DNA of 64,000 bases from Streptomyces milbemycinicus (GCF_002154605.1 NZ_MUNE01000045.1:1-64000); one strand, 5' to 3'. Shown: positions 25,986-34,624, counted from the stretch's first letter. The notes: generated by a model not told the origin, from the sequence alone. Made by a program: numbers and translations.

Positions 25986-26260
25986 CCTCGCCGATCTTCC
26001 ACGAAGCGCCGGCGAGCGACTTTGTCCTGCTCTCCTTCGACGGCCGGGTGCTGGAGGTGTTCGGTTACGTCGACGACGCCCGCTATCACCTCTGGGAGCG
26101 GCCTCGGCTGGAGTTCCGCCCCGGCCGAAGCCGCAGAGCGTCGATCGTCACCAGGCACGGCAGACGCCACACCATCCCGTACGACGCACACCTGCTCCCC
26201 GGCCTGCAAGCCCTGGCGGCCCGGCTGGCTGAGAGCGTGTCCGAGACCCCGGAGCCCTGA
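25982..26260 (+). CDS. Small hypothetical protein
   Basis: A 92-residue protein starting at the GTG at 25982, which overlaps the preceding stop. It reads VLLSFDGRVLEVFGYVDDAR, then YHLWERPRLEFRPGRSRRAS and RHTIPYDAHLLPGLQALAAR. This pattern of beta strands followed by a C-terminal helix resembles small PH-like proteins common in Streptomyces. The next gene starts one base after its stop, so this is part of one operon. Function is unknown. Confidence 0.6.
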   Translation: MTSPIFHEAPASDFVLLSFDGRVLEVFGYVDDARYHLWERPRLEFRPGRSRRASIVTRHGRRHTIPYDAHLLPGLQALAARLAESVSETPEP

Positions 26261-26261
26261 C

Positions 26262-26723
26262 ATGGCGGACGACGCGGACGGGACCCGGTGGACGCAGGTG
26301 TCGCGGGTCGGCCCGGGGGGTGCCGCCTCCGCGTACGGCAGCGCGGCGGTGATGTGCGTGTGCGGCCCGGTCATGCTCGGCTCGGCCCTCCTCGGCGCCG
26401 CGGACCTCATGGTCATGGGCATCGTCTTCACGGTGGTCTTCCTTCCTCTGGGCCTGGCGTTCTGGGGCAACACCACTGTCGAGCGGGAGCACAACCGACG
26501 GCTCGACGCCGTAGGGGTTGCGGCGACTGCGGAGATCACCGAGCTGACCGACTGGGACGACGGAGACGACGTCGGCGTCACGGTGGGCCTGCGGGTCAGC
26601 GGGCCGGGATTCCGGACGTTCGAGACGACCTGGAGACGCTCGCACCATGGCGCCCTGCGCGTGGGCCTGCGCCTCACGGCCGTCGTGGACCCGTACAACG
26701 GCATCTTCCGCGTGGAGATCTGA
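26262..26723 (+). CDS. Small membrane protein
   Basis: A 153-residue protein with two membrane helices near the N-terminus (AAVMCVCGPVMLGSALLGAA and MVMGIVFTVVFLPLGLAFWG). A soluble beta-rich C-terminal domain follows (ATAEITELTDWDDGDDVGV, FETTWRRSHHGALRVGLRL, AVVDPYNGIFRV). The layout resembles DUF3592-type proteins, like its neighbour. Its stop overlaps the next start (TGATG). Function is unknown. Confidence 0.6.
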   Translation: MADDADGTRWTQVSRVGPGGAASAYGSAAVMCVCGPVMLGSALLGAADLMVMGIVFTVVFLPLGLAFWGNTTVEREHNRRLDAVGVAATAEITELTDWDDGDDVGVTVGLRVSGPGFRTFETTWRRSHHGALRVGLRLTAVVDPYNGIFRVEI

Positions 26724-27580
26724 TGAGGAATCACGAGGCACTGGAGTTCTGGTGGGTGATACCCGCCGCGCTGGCGCTGCTCGGCTACGCGCGCTCGCTC
26801 GCCGGGGTGACCCGGGCCCAGCGAGCGGTATGGGTGAAGGCGCGGATCGTGGCAGTGGAGCAGCCGGCCCACGGCGGCTCCAGGAAGCCCGGGATACCGG
26901 TGACGCTCACGTTCCAGGACCCGGGCACGGGCCGGGAGTTCACCTTGTCGAACGCCGGCAAGCACGGCGAGGCGATCGAGGAGGCCTGGGTGGGCCGGGA
27001 GGTCGAGGTGCGCTACCCGCCAGGGCAGCCTCTCCGGTTCGCCGTCGTGCTGGGCGGCGCGGGGGAGCAGACCGGCCGCGAGGGTCCCGACTGTGCAGTC
27101 ATGCTGCTCCTCATCGGGCTGGTGATCCACGCGACCGTCCGCTGGGGCTGGCCATGGGCGCTGCTCGGCTTCGGCACTCTGCTGACGGCTGCCGCGGTGA
27201 GGAGCCCCGACATCCGCATGGTGCGCGCCCGCAACGCCCAGCTGGCCTCGGCCGTAGCCGTCCCGGCCCGGGTGGTGGCCGTCACCCGGGACGTCTACAC
27301 CGACGACGAGTCCGGCGGCGACATCGTCGTCCATGCCCCGGTCATCGCCTTCACCACCCACGAGGGCGCCCACGTCACCGCCCTGTCCGGCGAGGGCATC
27401 CCCGATCCGGGCCGGTCCCTCCACCGCGCCCTCACCATCCACTACGCCCCCACCGACCCGGCCGTCTACACCCCCGACCCCGCGGCCGACCGCCGTTCGG
27501 GAGCGATGAACATCGCCTTCGTCGTCGCCCTCCTGCTGGCCGGGGCAGCGGGGGCAGTGGTCGGCGCGGTCATGTTGTGA
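26723..27580 (+). CDS. DUF3592-type membrane protein
   Basis: A 285-residue protein. A membrane helix near the N-terminus (WWVIPAALALLGYARSLAGV) precedes a DUF3592-like domain (VKARIVAVEQPAHGGS, IPVTLTFQDPGTGREF, GREVEVRYPPGQPLRFAVVL). Two central helices follow (MLLLIGLVIHATVRWGWPWA, LLGFGTLLTAAAV). A second DUF3592-like domain (VPARVVAVTRDVYTDD and following) and a C-terminal helix (IAFVVALLLAGAAGAVVGAV) complete it. Such proteins are of unknown role. Translational overlap places it in the same operon as its neighbours. Confidence 0.65.
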   Translation: MRNHEALEFWWVIPAALALLGYARSLAGVTRAQRAVWVKARIVAVEQPAHGGSRKPGIPVTLTFQDPGTGREFTLSNAGKHGEAIEEAWVGREVEVRYPPGQPLRFAVVLGGAGEQTGREGPDCAVMLLLIGLVIHATVRWGWPWALLGFGTLLTAAAVRSPDIRMVRARNAQLASAVAVPARVVAVTRDVYTDDESGGDIVVHAPVIAFTTHEGAHVTALSGEGIPDPGRSLHRALTIHYAPTDPAVYTPDPAADRRSGAMNIAFVVALLLAGAAGAVVGAVML

Positions 27581-27626
27581 CACCCCGGAAGGCGACCGGA
27601 AGGGGATAAGGAGCGGAAGAGGAGCA

Positions 27627-28331
27627 ATGCGCAGCCATATAGGTGTGTTCGTCGAGAATCTCGTGTTCACAGCGCTCTGCTTGTCGACAGGCCCGGTCTT
27701 CCTCGTCCTCCAAGGCGCCGCCTGTCATGACGGCACGAGCTGGGGCTGGGCAGTGTCCGCATTCGGCGCGGCCGTCACCGTCATGATCTCTGTCCTGGCT
27801 CTCCGCTCGACGCGCGCCGAGTTCCCTCGGATCACGGGCGGGGACCGCGTGCGGGCCGAGAGCGGCTCGTACGGGGACGACACCTTCGTGATGTGGGCGC
27901 CACGGTCCGAACCGGGGTCGGTGGGCGCGCGGTTGGTGCGGGCGGACGTCCTGGAGGCGTCGTCGGTGCGGTACGACCCTGACGGAGAGGGGACGTTCAC
28001 GACGTACGTGGGCGACTACGCGCCCGCCGAGTTTACGCCGCTGGTCAGGCTGAGGCTGCGGGTGCACGCCGCGGAGGAGGCGGAAGGGGCTGTGGGGCTC
28101 TCCGGGTTCGAGATCACGGACGAGTGGCGGGCCCCGGCCCTGTGCCTGTCGGCGATCACGGCGGGCCGACTGGCCGTCCTCACAGACGGCCTTGGCAAGG
28201 TCACCGCCCTCTGGCCGCACAGCGTCCTGCTCTCGGGCACGAGAACCTGCCGGTTCATCGACCACGACGGTCGGCTGATCGACGTGACGCGACGCACCGG
28301 GCATCTGCTGGAACAGATGCGGCTCTTCTAG
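27627..28331 (+). CDS. Membrane protein with a soluble C-terminal domain
   Basis: A 234-residue protein. The ATG at 27627 follows AGAGGAGC. Two N-terminal membrane helices (LVFTALCLSTGPVFLVLQGA, WGWAVSAFGAAVTVMISVLA) are followed by a domain with many beta strands (VRLRLRVHAAEEAEGAVGL, AITAGRLAVLTDGLGKVTAL, RTCRFIDHDGRLIDVTR). It is probably the last gene of the five-gene operon, 46 bases after the previous stop. No family was recognised. Confidence 0.6.
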   Translation: MRSHIGVFVENLVFTALCLSTGPVFLVLQGAACHDGTSWGWAVSAFGAAVTVMISVLALRSTRAEFPRITGGDRVRAESGSYGDDTFVMWAPRSEPGSVGARLVRADVLEASSVRYDPDGEGTFTTYVGDYAPAEFTPLVRLRLRVHAAEEAEGAVGLSGFEITDEWRAPALCLSAITAGRLAVLTDGLGKVTALWPHSVLLSGTRTCRFIDHDGRLIDVTRRTGHLLEQMRLF

Positions 28332-28569
28332 TGCCGCATCAGGCAACGTTCGCCCTGTCATGACGCATCGTTTTGTTGCTGCGCGCGGAGGCGCTGGCCG
28401 GTTTCTGGACTACCGGAGGACCGGCGTCCGCGAGTAGGTCGTCGGCTCGCTGACCACGGCAATGTTCGGGCACTTCATCCAATTCACGAACGTTGATCGC
28501 GCGCGGTGCGCTCGCTGAGGATGATCACAGCCAGAAAATGAGTGTGCGGTTGCATAGCCTCAACCGATC
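28332..28569. other. Intergenic region, possibly an old insertion scar
   Basis: No gene is supported. The sequence just after the operon (GTGCCGCATCAGGCAACGTT at about 28331) resembles ends of small Streptomyces transposable elements, but no matching inverted end was found within the region, so this stays a suspicion. Confidence 0.3.
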
Positions 28570-29295
28570 ATGGGGGGTGTGGCCGAACATCTGACGATCA
28601 GCACCTTGATTTTGCAGCACAGGATTCCGGACGACTGGGCGGCGGATCCCTGGGCCGAAGTGCATCCTCTGATCGACGGCGTGGACGTCCTGAAGGAAGT
28701 CCATCCGGAAGGCCTCGGGCTCAGCTGCCGACACTGGAGGGGGCCGGCCGAGAGCTGGCCGCTGGCGGTCACGGAGGAACCCCGCAGGATCATGATCACC
28801 GAGCCGACCTGCACGGCCGGCTGCTGCGGCGCCCTGTACGTCACGATACGCCGCGAGGGCGATCAGGTGATCTGGGGCGCCTGGGAAAACACCAGCAACA
28901 TCACAGCGGTGCCGGCGGACTTCCGCTTCGACAGTGCGCAGTACGAGGCTGAGCTCGCGCGGGCCGCTGCGGACCGCAGCTGGGAAGAGCCAGTGGACAC
29001 CGTTGCTCGGCTCCTCGAGCAGACGCTTGCGGACAGCGGCTGGTTCGAACGGTGGGGCTGCGTTCTTACGAATTGCTGGCCACGACGTGAGGAGCCCGGT
29101 CTCCCCGAGGAGTTCACCAGTCCCCAGGGTGTTGATGTCGACTTCCACCAGGTCCGGGGGCCAGGCGAGCGTACGGATCTCTACCGGTACGAGTTGTTCG
29201 TCACCCGCGATCACCCCGTGGAGGAGCAGGTACGGCGGCTGACGGACCTCGTTCTGGCGGACGATCCGCGGAAGACCGCCGAGATGCAACGCTGA
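28570..29295 (+). CDS. Hypothetical soluble protein
   Basis: A 241-residue protein from the ATG at 28570; a GTG at 28579 (VAEHLTIS) is equally plausible and neither has a clear ribosome binding site. It reads LTISTLILQHRIPDDWAADP, AEVHPLIDGVDVLKEVHPEG, then a Cys-containing stretch ITEPTCTAGCCGALYVTIR, and an acidic C-terminus (HPVEEQVRRLTDLVLADDPR). The even length and coding bias support a real gene. I recognise it only as a conserved Streptomyces hypothetical protein. It stands alone before an IS630 relic. Confidence 0.55.
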   Translation: MGGVAEHLTISTLILQHRIPDDWAADPWAEVHPLIDGVDVLKEVHPEGLGLSCRHWRGPAESWPLAVTEEPRRIMITEPTCTAGCCGALYVTIRREGDQVIWGAWENTSNITAVPADFRFDSAQYEAELARAAADRSWEEPVDTVARLLEQTLADSGWFERWGCVLTNCWPRREEPGLPEEFTSPQGVDVDFHQVRGPGERTDLYRYELFVTRDHPVEEQVRRLTDLVLADDPRKTAEMQR

Positions 29296-29354
29296 GGACC
29301 GGCTACCGGCGACACGGTCGCGACGGGGCGGCATCGGGCAGCCAGAATGACGAC

Positions 29355-30200
29355 GTGGCCGAACGTGTGCGGATCCGGGAGATTGATGACGACGAGGGCA
29401 GGAGGTTGCTGCGGATCATCCGCCGGGGCACCGGTTCGGTGGTGACCTGGCGGCGGGCCCAGATGGTGCTGTTATCCGCGCAGGGCATGTCCGTGGCGAA
29501 GATCGCCGAGGTGACGTTTACCAGCCCGGACCGGGTCCGGGACGTGATCCACAACTTCAACACCGACGGCTTCGACTCGCTCTACCCGAAGTACAAGGGC
29601 GGCCGGCCGAGAACCTTCACCCTTCCCGAACGCCGGGAGATCAAGAAGATCGCGAAGTCGAAGCCGGCCGAGCACGGCCTGCCGTTCTCGACCTGGAGCC
29701 TGGCCAAGCTGGCGGACTTCCTGGTCGCCGAGGGGGTGGTCGACGACATCAGCCACGAGGGTCCTGCTCCGCGAGGAGGGCGTCTCGTTTCAACGCGTGA
29801 AGACCTGGAAGACCTCCCGCGACCCGCACTACGCGGCCGAAAAGGCCCGCGTCGAGCATCTCTGCGCGATCGCCGACGGCGAAGTCATACCCGAGGACGG
29901 CGAGCCCGAAGTCGTCTTCTGCATGGACGGGTTCGGTCCGCTCAACCTCCAGCCCCATCCCGGCCGGCAATGGGCCGAACGCGGCGGCCGCCACAGGGAT
30001 CCCGACCGCGAGCCCAGACCACGGCGCCGGGCGACCTACACCCGCCCACACGGTGTCCGTCACCTGTTCGCCGCCTACGACCTTGCCAAGGACCAGCTCT
30101 ACGGACACGTCAAGAAGACCAGGAACCGCTCGAAGTTCCTGGAGTTCTGCCGCTACCTGCGCTCGCTGCACCCGGCGAACGTGCGCATGGCGACCATCTG
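29355..30200 (+). pseudogene. IS630-family transposase gene, frameshifted and 3'-truncated
   Basis: The GTG at 29355 starts the N-terminal HTH region (RRAQMVLLSAQGMSVAKIAE, YPKYKGGRPRTFTLPERREI, FSTWSLAKLADFLVAEGVV). A small deletion after DDISHEG shifts the frame. The continuation is VLLREEGVSFQRVKTWKTSR, then FCMDGFGPLNLQPHPGRQW, QLYGHVKKTRNRSKFLEFCR and LRSLHPANVRMATIC. The usual MDEFGPL has become MDGFGPL. The end of the transposase, with the last catalytic acid, is lost where an unrelated gene begins at about 30200. A TTA codon is present early (29470 area). Confidence 0.8.
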
Positions 30201-31323
30201 TGGCGACCTGCTCGGCGGCCTGGAGTCGATCTCCGCCGGCATCACCACCGTCGTCGACCGCAGCCGCCTCCAGACCTCCGCCGACATCAGCGCCGCTCTG
30301 CTGCGTGGCCTGTGGGACAGCGGCGTGGGCGGCTACTTCGCCTACGCGTTGCAGAACGCCCCCGACTGGTCCGGTGACGCACCCGCCGACCCGGAAGCCC
30401 TCAACGACCTCCTCACCCGGGCACCGGACCCGGAACACGACGAGCGCTTCCACGGCATGCGCAAAACGCTCACCGACCTGGACCGGACCGGCTCACACCG
30501 CCTCCGGCTCGGCGTGGCCCTGCCCGAGACAGCCCCCTACCTGCCGCTCGACCTGGTCCGGCCCCTCCTCGAACGCGTCCGATCCCTGGAGCCGGCCCTC
30601 GTCACCGGGCACTGGAACGCTCTGGTGCACGGGGACCACTACGTCTCCACACTCGGGCAACTCGTCGAGGAAGGGCTCTTCGACGGGACGACGGTGCTGT
30701 CACACTGCAACCAGCTCAACGACGGCGACCTCGACGTCATGGCCCGCGCGCACATCGGCCTGGTCACCACACCCGGCACCGAAGGCGGCATGGGGCTGGG
30801 CCCCTTCCTCGCCAGCCGGCTCGTCGCCCGGGGCGGAGCAGCGGCTCTCGGCGTCGACACCACGTGCTACGCACAGGTTGACATCCTCGGCGAGGCGCGG
30901 ACACTGCTGGACGCGGAACGCCGAGACGCGGCCGTCACGGCAGGCGGCATCCCGCAGGAGGTGCAACCCGCACGCGCCGCACTGGAGTTGGCAACCGGCG
31001 TCGGGGCCCGGGCCGTCGGACTACAGGACGAGGTGGGCTCCCTCACCCCGGGCAAGCGCGCGAACGTCACGGTCGTCCTCCCGGACGCCGTACGAGCCCG
31101 CCCCGCCACGGACGCCGTCGCCACGCTGGTCCACTACACCGGACCCGGCGACGTGGAGACGGTGCTCGTCGACGGCGAGATCCGCAAGCGCGCAGGCCAA
31201 CTCGTCGGCATCGACATCGCCGACCTCGCTCGGCGGTGTGCGCAGTCGCTCGATGCCATCCGCAGGCGTTATGCGGCCCTGCCCGCCGATGTCGTCGAAG
31301 GCGCGTGGCGCGGCATGTTCTGA
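30201..31323 (+). pseudogene. Amidohydrolase (AtzA/TrzN/cytosine deaminase type), 5'-truncated
   Basis: From about 30200 the frame inherited from the IS630 relic reads GDLLGGLESISAGITTVVD, VTGHWNALVHGD, TTVLSHCNQLNDGDLDVMAR, GGAAALGVDTTCYAQVDIL and finally LTPGKRANVTVVLPDAVRA with DVETVLVDGEIRKR. This is the latter three quarters of a metal-dependent amidohydrolase. The N-terminal beta-strand with the HxH metal motif is missing, so it should be inactive. There is no own start; it is an in-frame continuation of transposase sequence. A strong terminator follows. Confidence 0.75.
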
Positions 31324-31336
31324 CGGCGGACCGGGC

Positions 31337-31380
31337 ACCGAGGCGCATCGCCCCGGGCGGTCGGGACGATGCGCCTCGGT
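31337..31380 (+). terminator. Hairpin terminator after the amidohydrolase fragment
   Basis: A perfect 14-base stem (ACCGAGGCGCATCG 31337-31350 and its complement 31367-31380) begins 13 bases after the stop codon. Confidence 0.8.
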
Positions 31381-31488
31381 ATCCGTTTGGTAACCGCTGT
31401 CCGCTGCGGACTAGCGTGCTGTCCGGGCGTCGCACGACGCACCTTCATCCCGGTTGACCAGCACTTTCACCGGGCGCAAGGAGAAAGC

Positions 31489-31825
31489 ATGAGCACCGGC
31501 ACGGCGAGAGACACCAAGCTGCCCACGCGGTTCGGCTCCCGCCGGCGCACCACTCCCGCCACCCCCCACCTACAGCTCGACCAACACGTGCCGAGGGTGC
31601 TCCAGGACGACCTGTGGAGCTTGATGACCGGCTTGCGGGGCGTGCGGATCGGGCGCAGTGGCATCTCGTTCCCGCAGACGCGGGCCCTGCACCTCGACCC
31701 CAGGCCCGCTCTGGGCCCCCGCGACGCGTTCATGGCCGGAACCGAGTTCGCCCACCTGCACGGCGACGGCAGCGGCAGCCTGCACGCGGCTCTCTCGCCC
31801 GAGCGTGCCGCAGCGGCGATCCGCA
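31489..31825 (+). pseudogene. Luciferase-domain protein, 5' fragment
   Basis: The ATG at 31489 follows GGAGAAAG and begins a recognisable N-terminus (LPTRFGSRRRTTPATPHLQL, LWSLMTGLRGVRIGRSGISF, TRALHLDPRPALGPRDAF, GTEFAHLHGDGSGSLHAALS). This matches small Streptomyces proteins annotated as luciferase-domain or phospholipase-like. Around 31825 the sequence changes abruptly to an ABC permease in another frame, so the C-terminus is lost. The frame happens to stay open into the next permease gene, but this is not a meaningful fusion. Confidence 0.6.
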
Positions 31826-32056
31826 GTCGGCTCACTCACCTACTTCGACCTGGTCTTCGTCCTGACCGGCGGCGGCCCCGGCTACGCCACCCGCATCCTG
31901 CCGCTCGACATGTACATCACCGGCTTCCAGGGCAACGAGATGGGCCTCGCCAGCGCCGTCTCCGTCGTGCTCGTCCTGGCCGGGCTGATCCTCTCCCTCG
32001 CTCCCGTCCGGTTCTCCGGTTTCAGCCGGATGCGCAGCCAGCAGGCAGGTATGTGA
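31826..32056 (+). pseudogene. Sugar ABC transporter permease, 3' fragment
   Basis: The last 75 codons of a MalF/UgpA-type permease (SLTYFDLVFVLTGGGPGYAT, LPLDMYITGFQGNEMGLASA, VSVVLVLAGLILSLAPV) remain, joined at about 31825 to the luciferase-domain fragment. A deletion has removed the front of this permease and probably a substrate-binding protein gene before it. Its stop overlaps the start of the next permease (TGATG), as in a normal operon. Confidence 0.75.
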
Positions 32057-32973
32057 TGTCCGCGCTTTCCCACGCCCCGTCCACCGACTCGCCCAAGATC
32101 CCGCGGCGCGCGGCGGCGCCCGCGACGCCACCGGGCCGCGCCCGCCTCGTCCGGCGCCTCCGTCGCACCAACCCGCTCGGTGCGCTGGGCGGTGTCGTCT
32201 GGCTGGTCGTCGTGCTCGTCCCGGTGTACTGGGCCGTCGTCACCAGCCTCCGCACCCGCGAGGGCTACTTCGAGGCCAACCCCCTCGCCATCCCCACCGA
32301 CCCGGCCCTGGAGAACTACCGCCAGGTCCTCGACAACGACTTCACGCACTACCTGCTCAACAGCCTCGTCGTCACGGCCGGCGCCACCCTGCTGACCCTC
32401 TCGGTGTCCTTCCTCGCCGCCTACGCCATCGTGCGCGGCACCAGCCGGGCCCTGTGGTGGACGTTCAGCGTGTTCCTGCTGGGTCTCGCCATCCCGCTAC
32501 AGGCCACGATCATCCCGGTGTACTACCTGATCGCTAAGGCGAACATGTACGACACCCTGCTCGCGATCGTGATGCCCTCGGCGGCCTTCGCCATCCCGCT
32601 CACCGTGATTATCTTGGTCAACTTCCTGCGGGACATCCCCGACGAGCTGTACGAGTCGATGCGTGCCGAGGGCGCCAGCCACTGGCGCATGCTGTGGAAC
32701 CTGGCCCTCCCGCTGTCCCGCCCCGCCCTGATCACGGTCACGATCTATGACGCCCTGAACGTCTGGAACGGCTTCCTCTTCCCGCTGATCCTCACCCAGA
32801 GCCCCGACAAGCGGGTCCTGTCCCTGTTCGTGTGGAGCTTCCAGGGTGAGTTCACCATCAACGTGCCCGCCATCCTGGCCGCCGTCGTCCTGTCCACTCT
32901 CCCCATCCTGGCGCTGTACGCCATCGGTCGTCGCCAGCTCATCAGCGGTCTCACGGCCGGCTTCGGCAAATGA
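32056..32973 (+). CDS. Sugar ABC transporter permease (MalG/UgpE type)
   Basis: A 305-residue inner-membrane protein with six membrane helices (for example GALGGVVWLVVVLVPVYWAV, TFSVFLLGLAIPLQATIIPV, VPAILAAVVLSTLPILALYA). The EAA loop that contacts the ATPase reads YESMRAEGASHWRMLWNLAL PLSRP, shown here in two parts. Start: the ATG at 32056 overlapping the stop of the damaged partner permease. Because that partner is truncated and neither a binding protein nor an ATPase is encoded nearby, the transporter is probably not functional even though this gene looks intact. Confidence 0.85.
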   Translation: MSALSHAPSTDSPKIPRRAAAPATPPGRARLVRRLRRTNPLGALGGVVWLVVVLVPVYWAVVTSLRTREGYFEANPLAIPTDPALENYRQVLDNDFTHYLLNSLVVTAGATLLTLSVSFLAAYAIVRGTSRALWWTFSVFLLGLAIPLQATIIPVYYLIAKANMYDTLLAIVMPSAAFAIPLTVIILVNFLRDIPDELYESMRAEGASHWRMLWNLALPLSRPALITVTIYDALNVWNGFLFPLILTQSPDKRVLSLFVWSFQGEFTINVPAILAAVVLSTLPILALYAIGRRQLISGLTAGFGK

Positions 32974-33028
32974 CCGCCCGCATGAACCGCTGCGCCCGAA
33001 CTCACCTTTCGCCGAAGGGCACCAGTAC

Positions 33029-34036
33029 ATGACAGGCACCCGTCCCGTCCGCTGGGGCATCCTCGCCACCGGTACCATCGCCCACCTGTTCGCCGAGGAC
33101 CTGCGCCTCGTCCCCGACGACGCGGAAGTCGTCGCCGTGGGCTCCCGCACTCCGGAAGCCGCCCGGAACTTCGCCGACCGGCACGGCATCAGCCGAGCCC
33201 ACGGCACCTGGCGGGCCCTGGCCGACGATCCGGACGTCGACGTCGTGTACGTCGCCACGCCGCACTCGGCACATCACACGGCCGCAGCCCTGTGCCTGGA
33301 GGCCGGAAAGGCGGTGCTCTGCGAGAAGCCGTTCACCGTCAACCTCGCACAGGCACAGGACCTCGTGGCCCTCGCCCGCAAGCGGAACGTGTTCCTGAGG
33401 GAGGCGATGTGGACCTACATCAACCCGGCCGTGCTGCGCATGCAGGAGCTGATCGCGGACGGCGCGATCGGTGAAGTCCGCTCGGTCCACGCCGACTTCA
33501 GCATCGCCCTGCCGTACGAGGCTACCCACCGGCTGCACGACCCGGCGCAGGGCGGCGGGGCCCTCCTCGACCTCGGGGTCTACCTGGTCTCCTTCGCCCA
33601 CCTGCTGCTCGGAACCCCCGACGCCGTCTCCGCGTGGGCCCACCTCAACCCCTCGGGCGTCGACGACAACACCGGCATCCTGCTCGGCTACGACAGCGGT
33701 GCGGCCGCGGTGCTCTCCTGCTCGCTCGGTGCGCAGACGGAGCAACGGGCGTCGGTCAACGGCACGCTGGGGCGCATGGAGTTCGTCCGCGAGTTCTTCC
33801 ACGCGGACGGCTTCGTCCTGCACCGGCAGGGCCGTGAACCCGAGGAGATCCGCCTGCCGGACGGCCCGGGCAACGGCTACACCCACGAGGCATTGGAGGT
33901 GGCCCGCTGCCTGCGGGCGGGGCAGACCGAGTCGCCGTACGTCCCTTTGGACGGCACCCTGTCGGTGATGGCGACGCTGGATGCCGTCCGGGAGAGCATC
34001 GGGGTGCGCTACCCGGGCGAAGGGCAAGCACCTTAG
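33029..34036 (+). CDS. Gfo/Idh/MocA-family oxidoreductase
   Basis: A 335-residue NAD(P)-dependent dehydrogenase. The Rossmann N-terminus (VRWGILATGTIAHLFAEDL) and the family motif CEKPFTVN (around residue 93-100) are clear, followed by the C-terminal alpha/beta domain (HRLHDPAQGGGALLDLGVYL). Members oxidise sugars, cyclitols or related alcohols. It lies 55 bases after the sugar permease on the same strand, so it was probably part of a sugar-uptake and catabolism operon now damaged upstream. The ATG at 33029 has a weak GAAGGG upstream. It converges with a marR gene. Confidence 0.85.
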   Translation: MTGTRPVRWGILATGTIAHLFAEDLRLVPDDAEVVAVGSRTPEAARNFADRHGISRAHGTWRALADDPDVDVVYVATPHSAHHTAAALCLEAGKAVLCEKPFTVNLAQAQDLVALARKRNVFLREAMWTYINPAVLRMQELIADGAIGEVRSVHADFSIALPYEATHRLHDPAQGGGALLDLGVYLVSFAHLLLGTPDAVSAWAHLNPSGVDDNTGILLGYDSGAAAVLSCSLGAQTEQRASVNGTLGRMEFVREFFHADGFVLHRQGREPEEIRLPDGPGNGYTHEALEVARCLRAGQTESPYVPLDGTLSVMATLDAVRESIGVRYPGEGQAP

Positions 34037-34053
34037 CTTGGTCGGACAGCTAA
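34033..34053. promoter_or_regulatory. Inverted repeat of the TTGTTCGGACAG class at a convergent gene junction
   Basis: Arms TTAGCT and AGCTAA enclose TGGTCGGAC. The 21 bases align well with the motif at 43958 and 63585. It overlaps the stop codons of both convergent genes, so it could be a bidirectional transcription stop, a regulator site, or a site left by rearrangement. Confidence 0.4.
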
Positions 34054-34550
34054 ACGGCCGAGTCGTCGGCGATGTCAGGCGAGCCGGTGAGGTTCGCCTC
34101 GATCCGGGCCAGCAGGTACATCGCCTGGTCGTACTCCTCGTCGGTGAGGCCGTGCGCGGTGACCTCCTCCAGGTCCCGCCACGCTTGAAGGACCCGGTCG
34201 CGCAGGGCCTGGCCCGCTCGTGTCGTGTCGACGACGACGGCGCGGCGGTCGGTGGAGGACTGCCTGCGGGTGACGAAGCCGGACTGTTCGAGGCGCTGCA
34301 GCATCTTGGTGACGGTGGACGGATCCAGGCCCAAGGTCTTGATCAGGTCCGCTTGGCGCTGCTCGCCGCGCTCCCAGAGCTGCATCATGAGCAGCTCCTG
34401 GCCCGGATAAAGGCCGGTCTCGCGCAGGAGGCTGCCAGCCATTATCCGGTGGACACGAGCGGCGCGGAAAATCGCTTCGCTCATGGGGGCGTCGGCGACG
34501 GTGGGTACCGCGCCGTCCTTTCCCGGCATCGGCTCGGATGCTGGCGCCAT
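34050..34550 (-). CDS. MarR-family transcriptional regulator 1
   Basis: A 166-residue winged-helix regulator (SLLRETGLYPGQELLMMQLW, RQADLIKTLGLDPSTVTKML, SSTDRRAVVVDTTRAGQAL). MarR proteins bind palindromes as dimers and release them on binding aromatic or oxidising ligands. It diverges from a luciferase-like gene, and a perfect 22-base palindrome lies between them at 34603-34624. It is therefore the most likely owner of the TTGGTCGACCAA motif found repeatedly to the right. Confidence 0.9.
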   Translation of the reverse strand: MAPASEPMPGKDGAVPTVADAPMSEAIFRAARVHRIMAGSLLRETGLYPGQELLMMQLWERGEQRQADLIKTLGLDPSTVTKMLQRLEQSGFVTRRQSSTDRRAVVVDTTRAGQALRDRVLQAWRDLEEVTAHGLTDEEYDQAMYLLARIEANLTGSPDIADDSAV

Positions 34551-34602
34551 GGTTCGTGTTCCTCCTGTGTCGTGCGGATCAGAGAATCATCTCACCCCTT
34601 CA

Positions 34603-34624
34603 CTCCATTGGTCGACCAATGGAG
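34603..34624. promoter_or_regulatory. Perfect 22-base palindromic operator, class TTGGTCGACCAA
   Basis: Perfectly symmetric arms (CTCCATTGGTC and its complement) lie 53 bases upstream of marR1 and 43 bases upstream of the luciferase-like gene. This is the best copy of a motif that recurs at 35622, 42514, 53138, 59781 and 63732. It probably controls both divergent genes. Confidence 0.8.

Noticed and set aside
31369-32973. A continuous 534-codon frame that could be a luciferase-domain/permease fusion protein
   Set aside because: The middle (31826-32055) is permease sequence read in the wrong frame. The intact permease has its own start at 32056 overlapping the previous stop.
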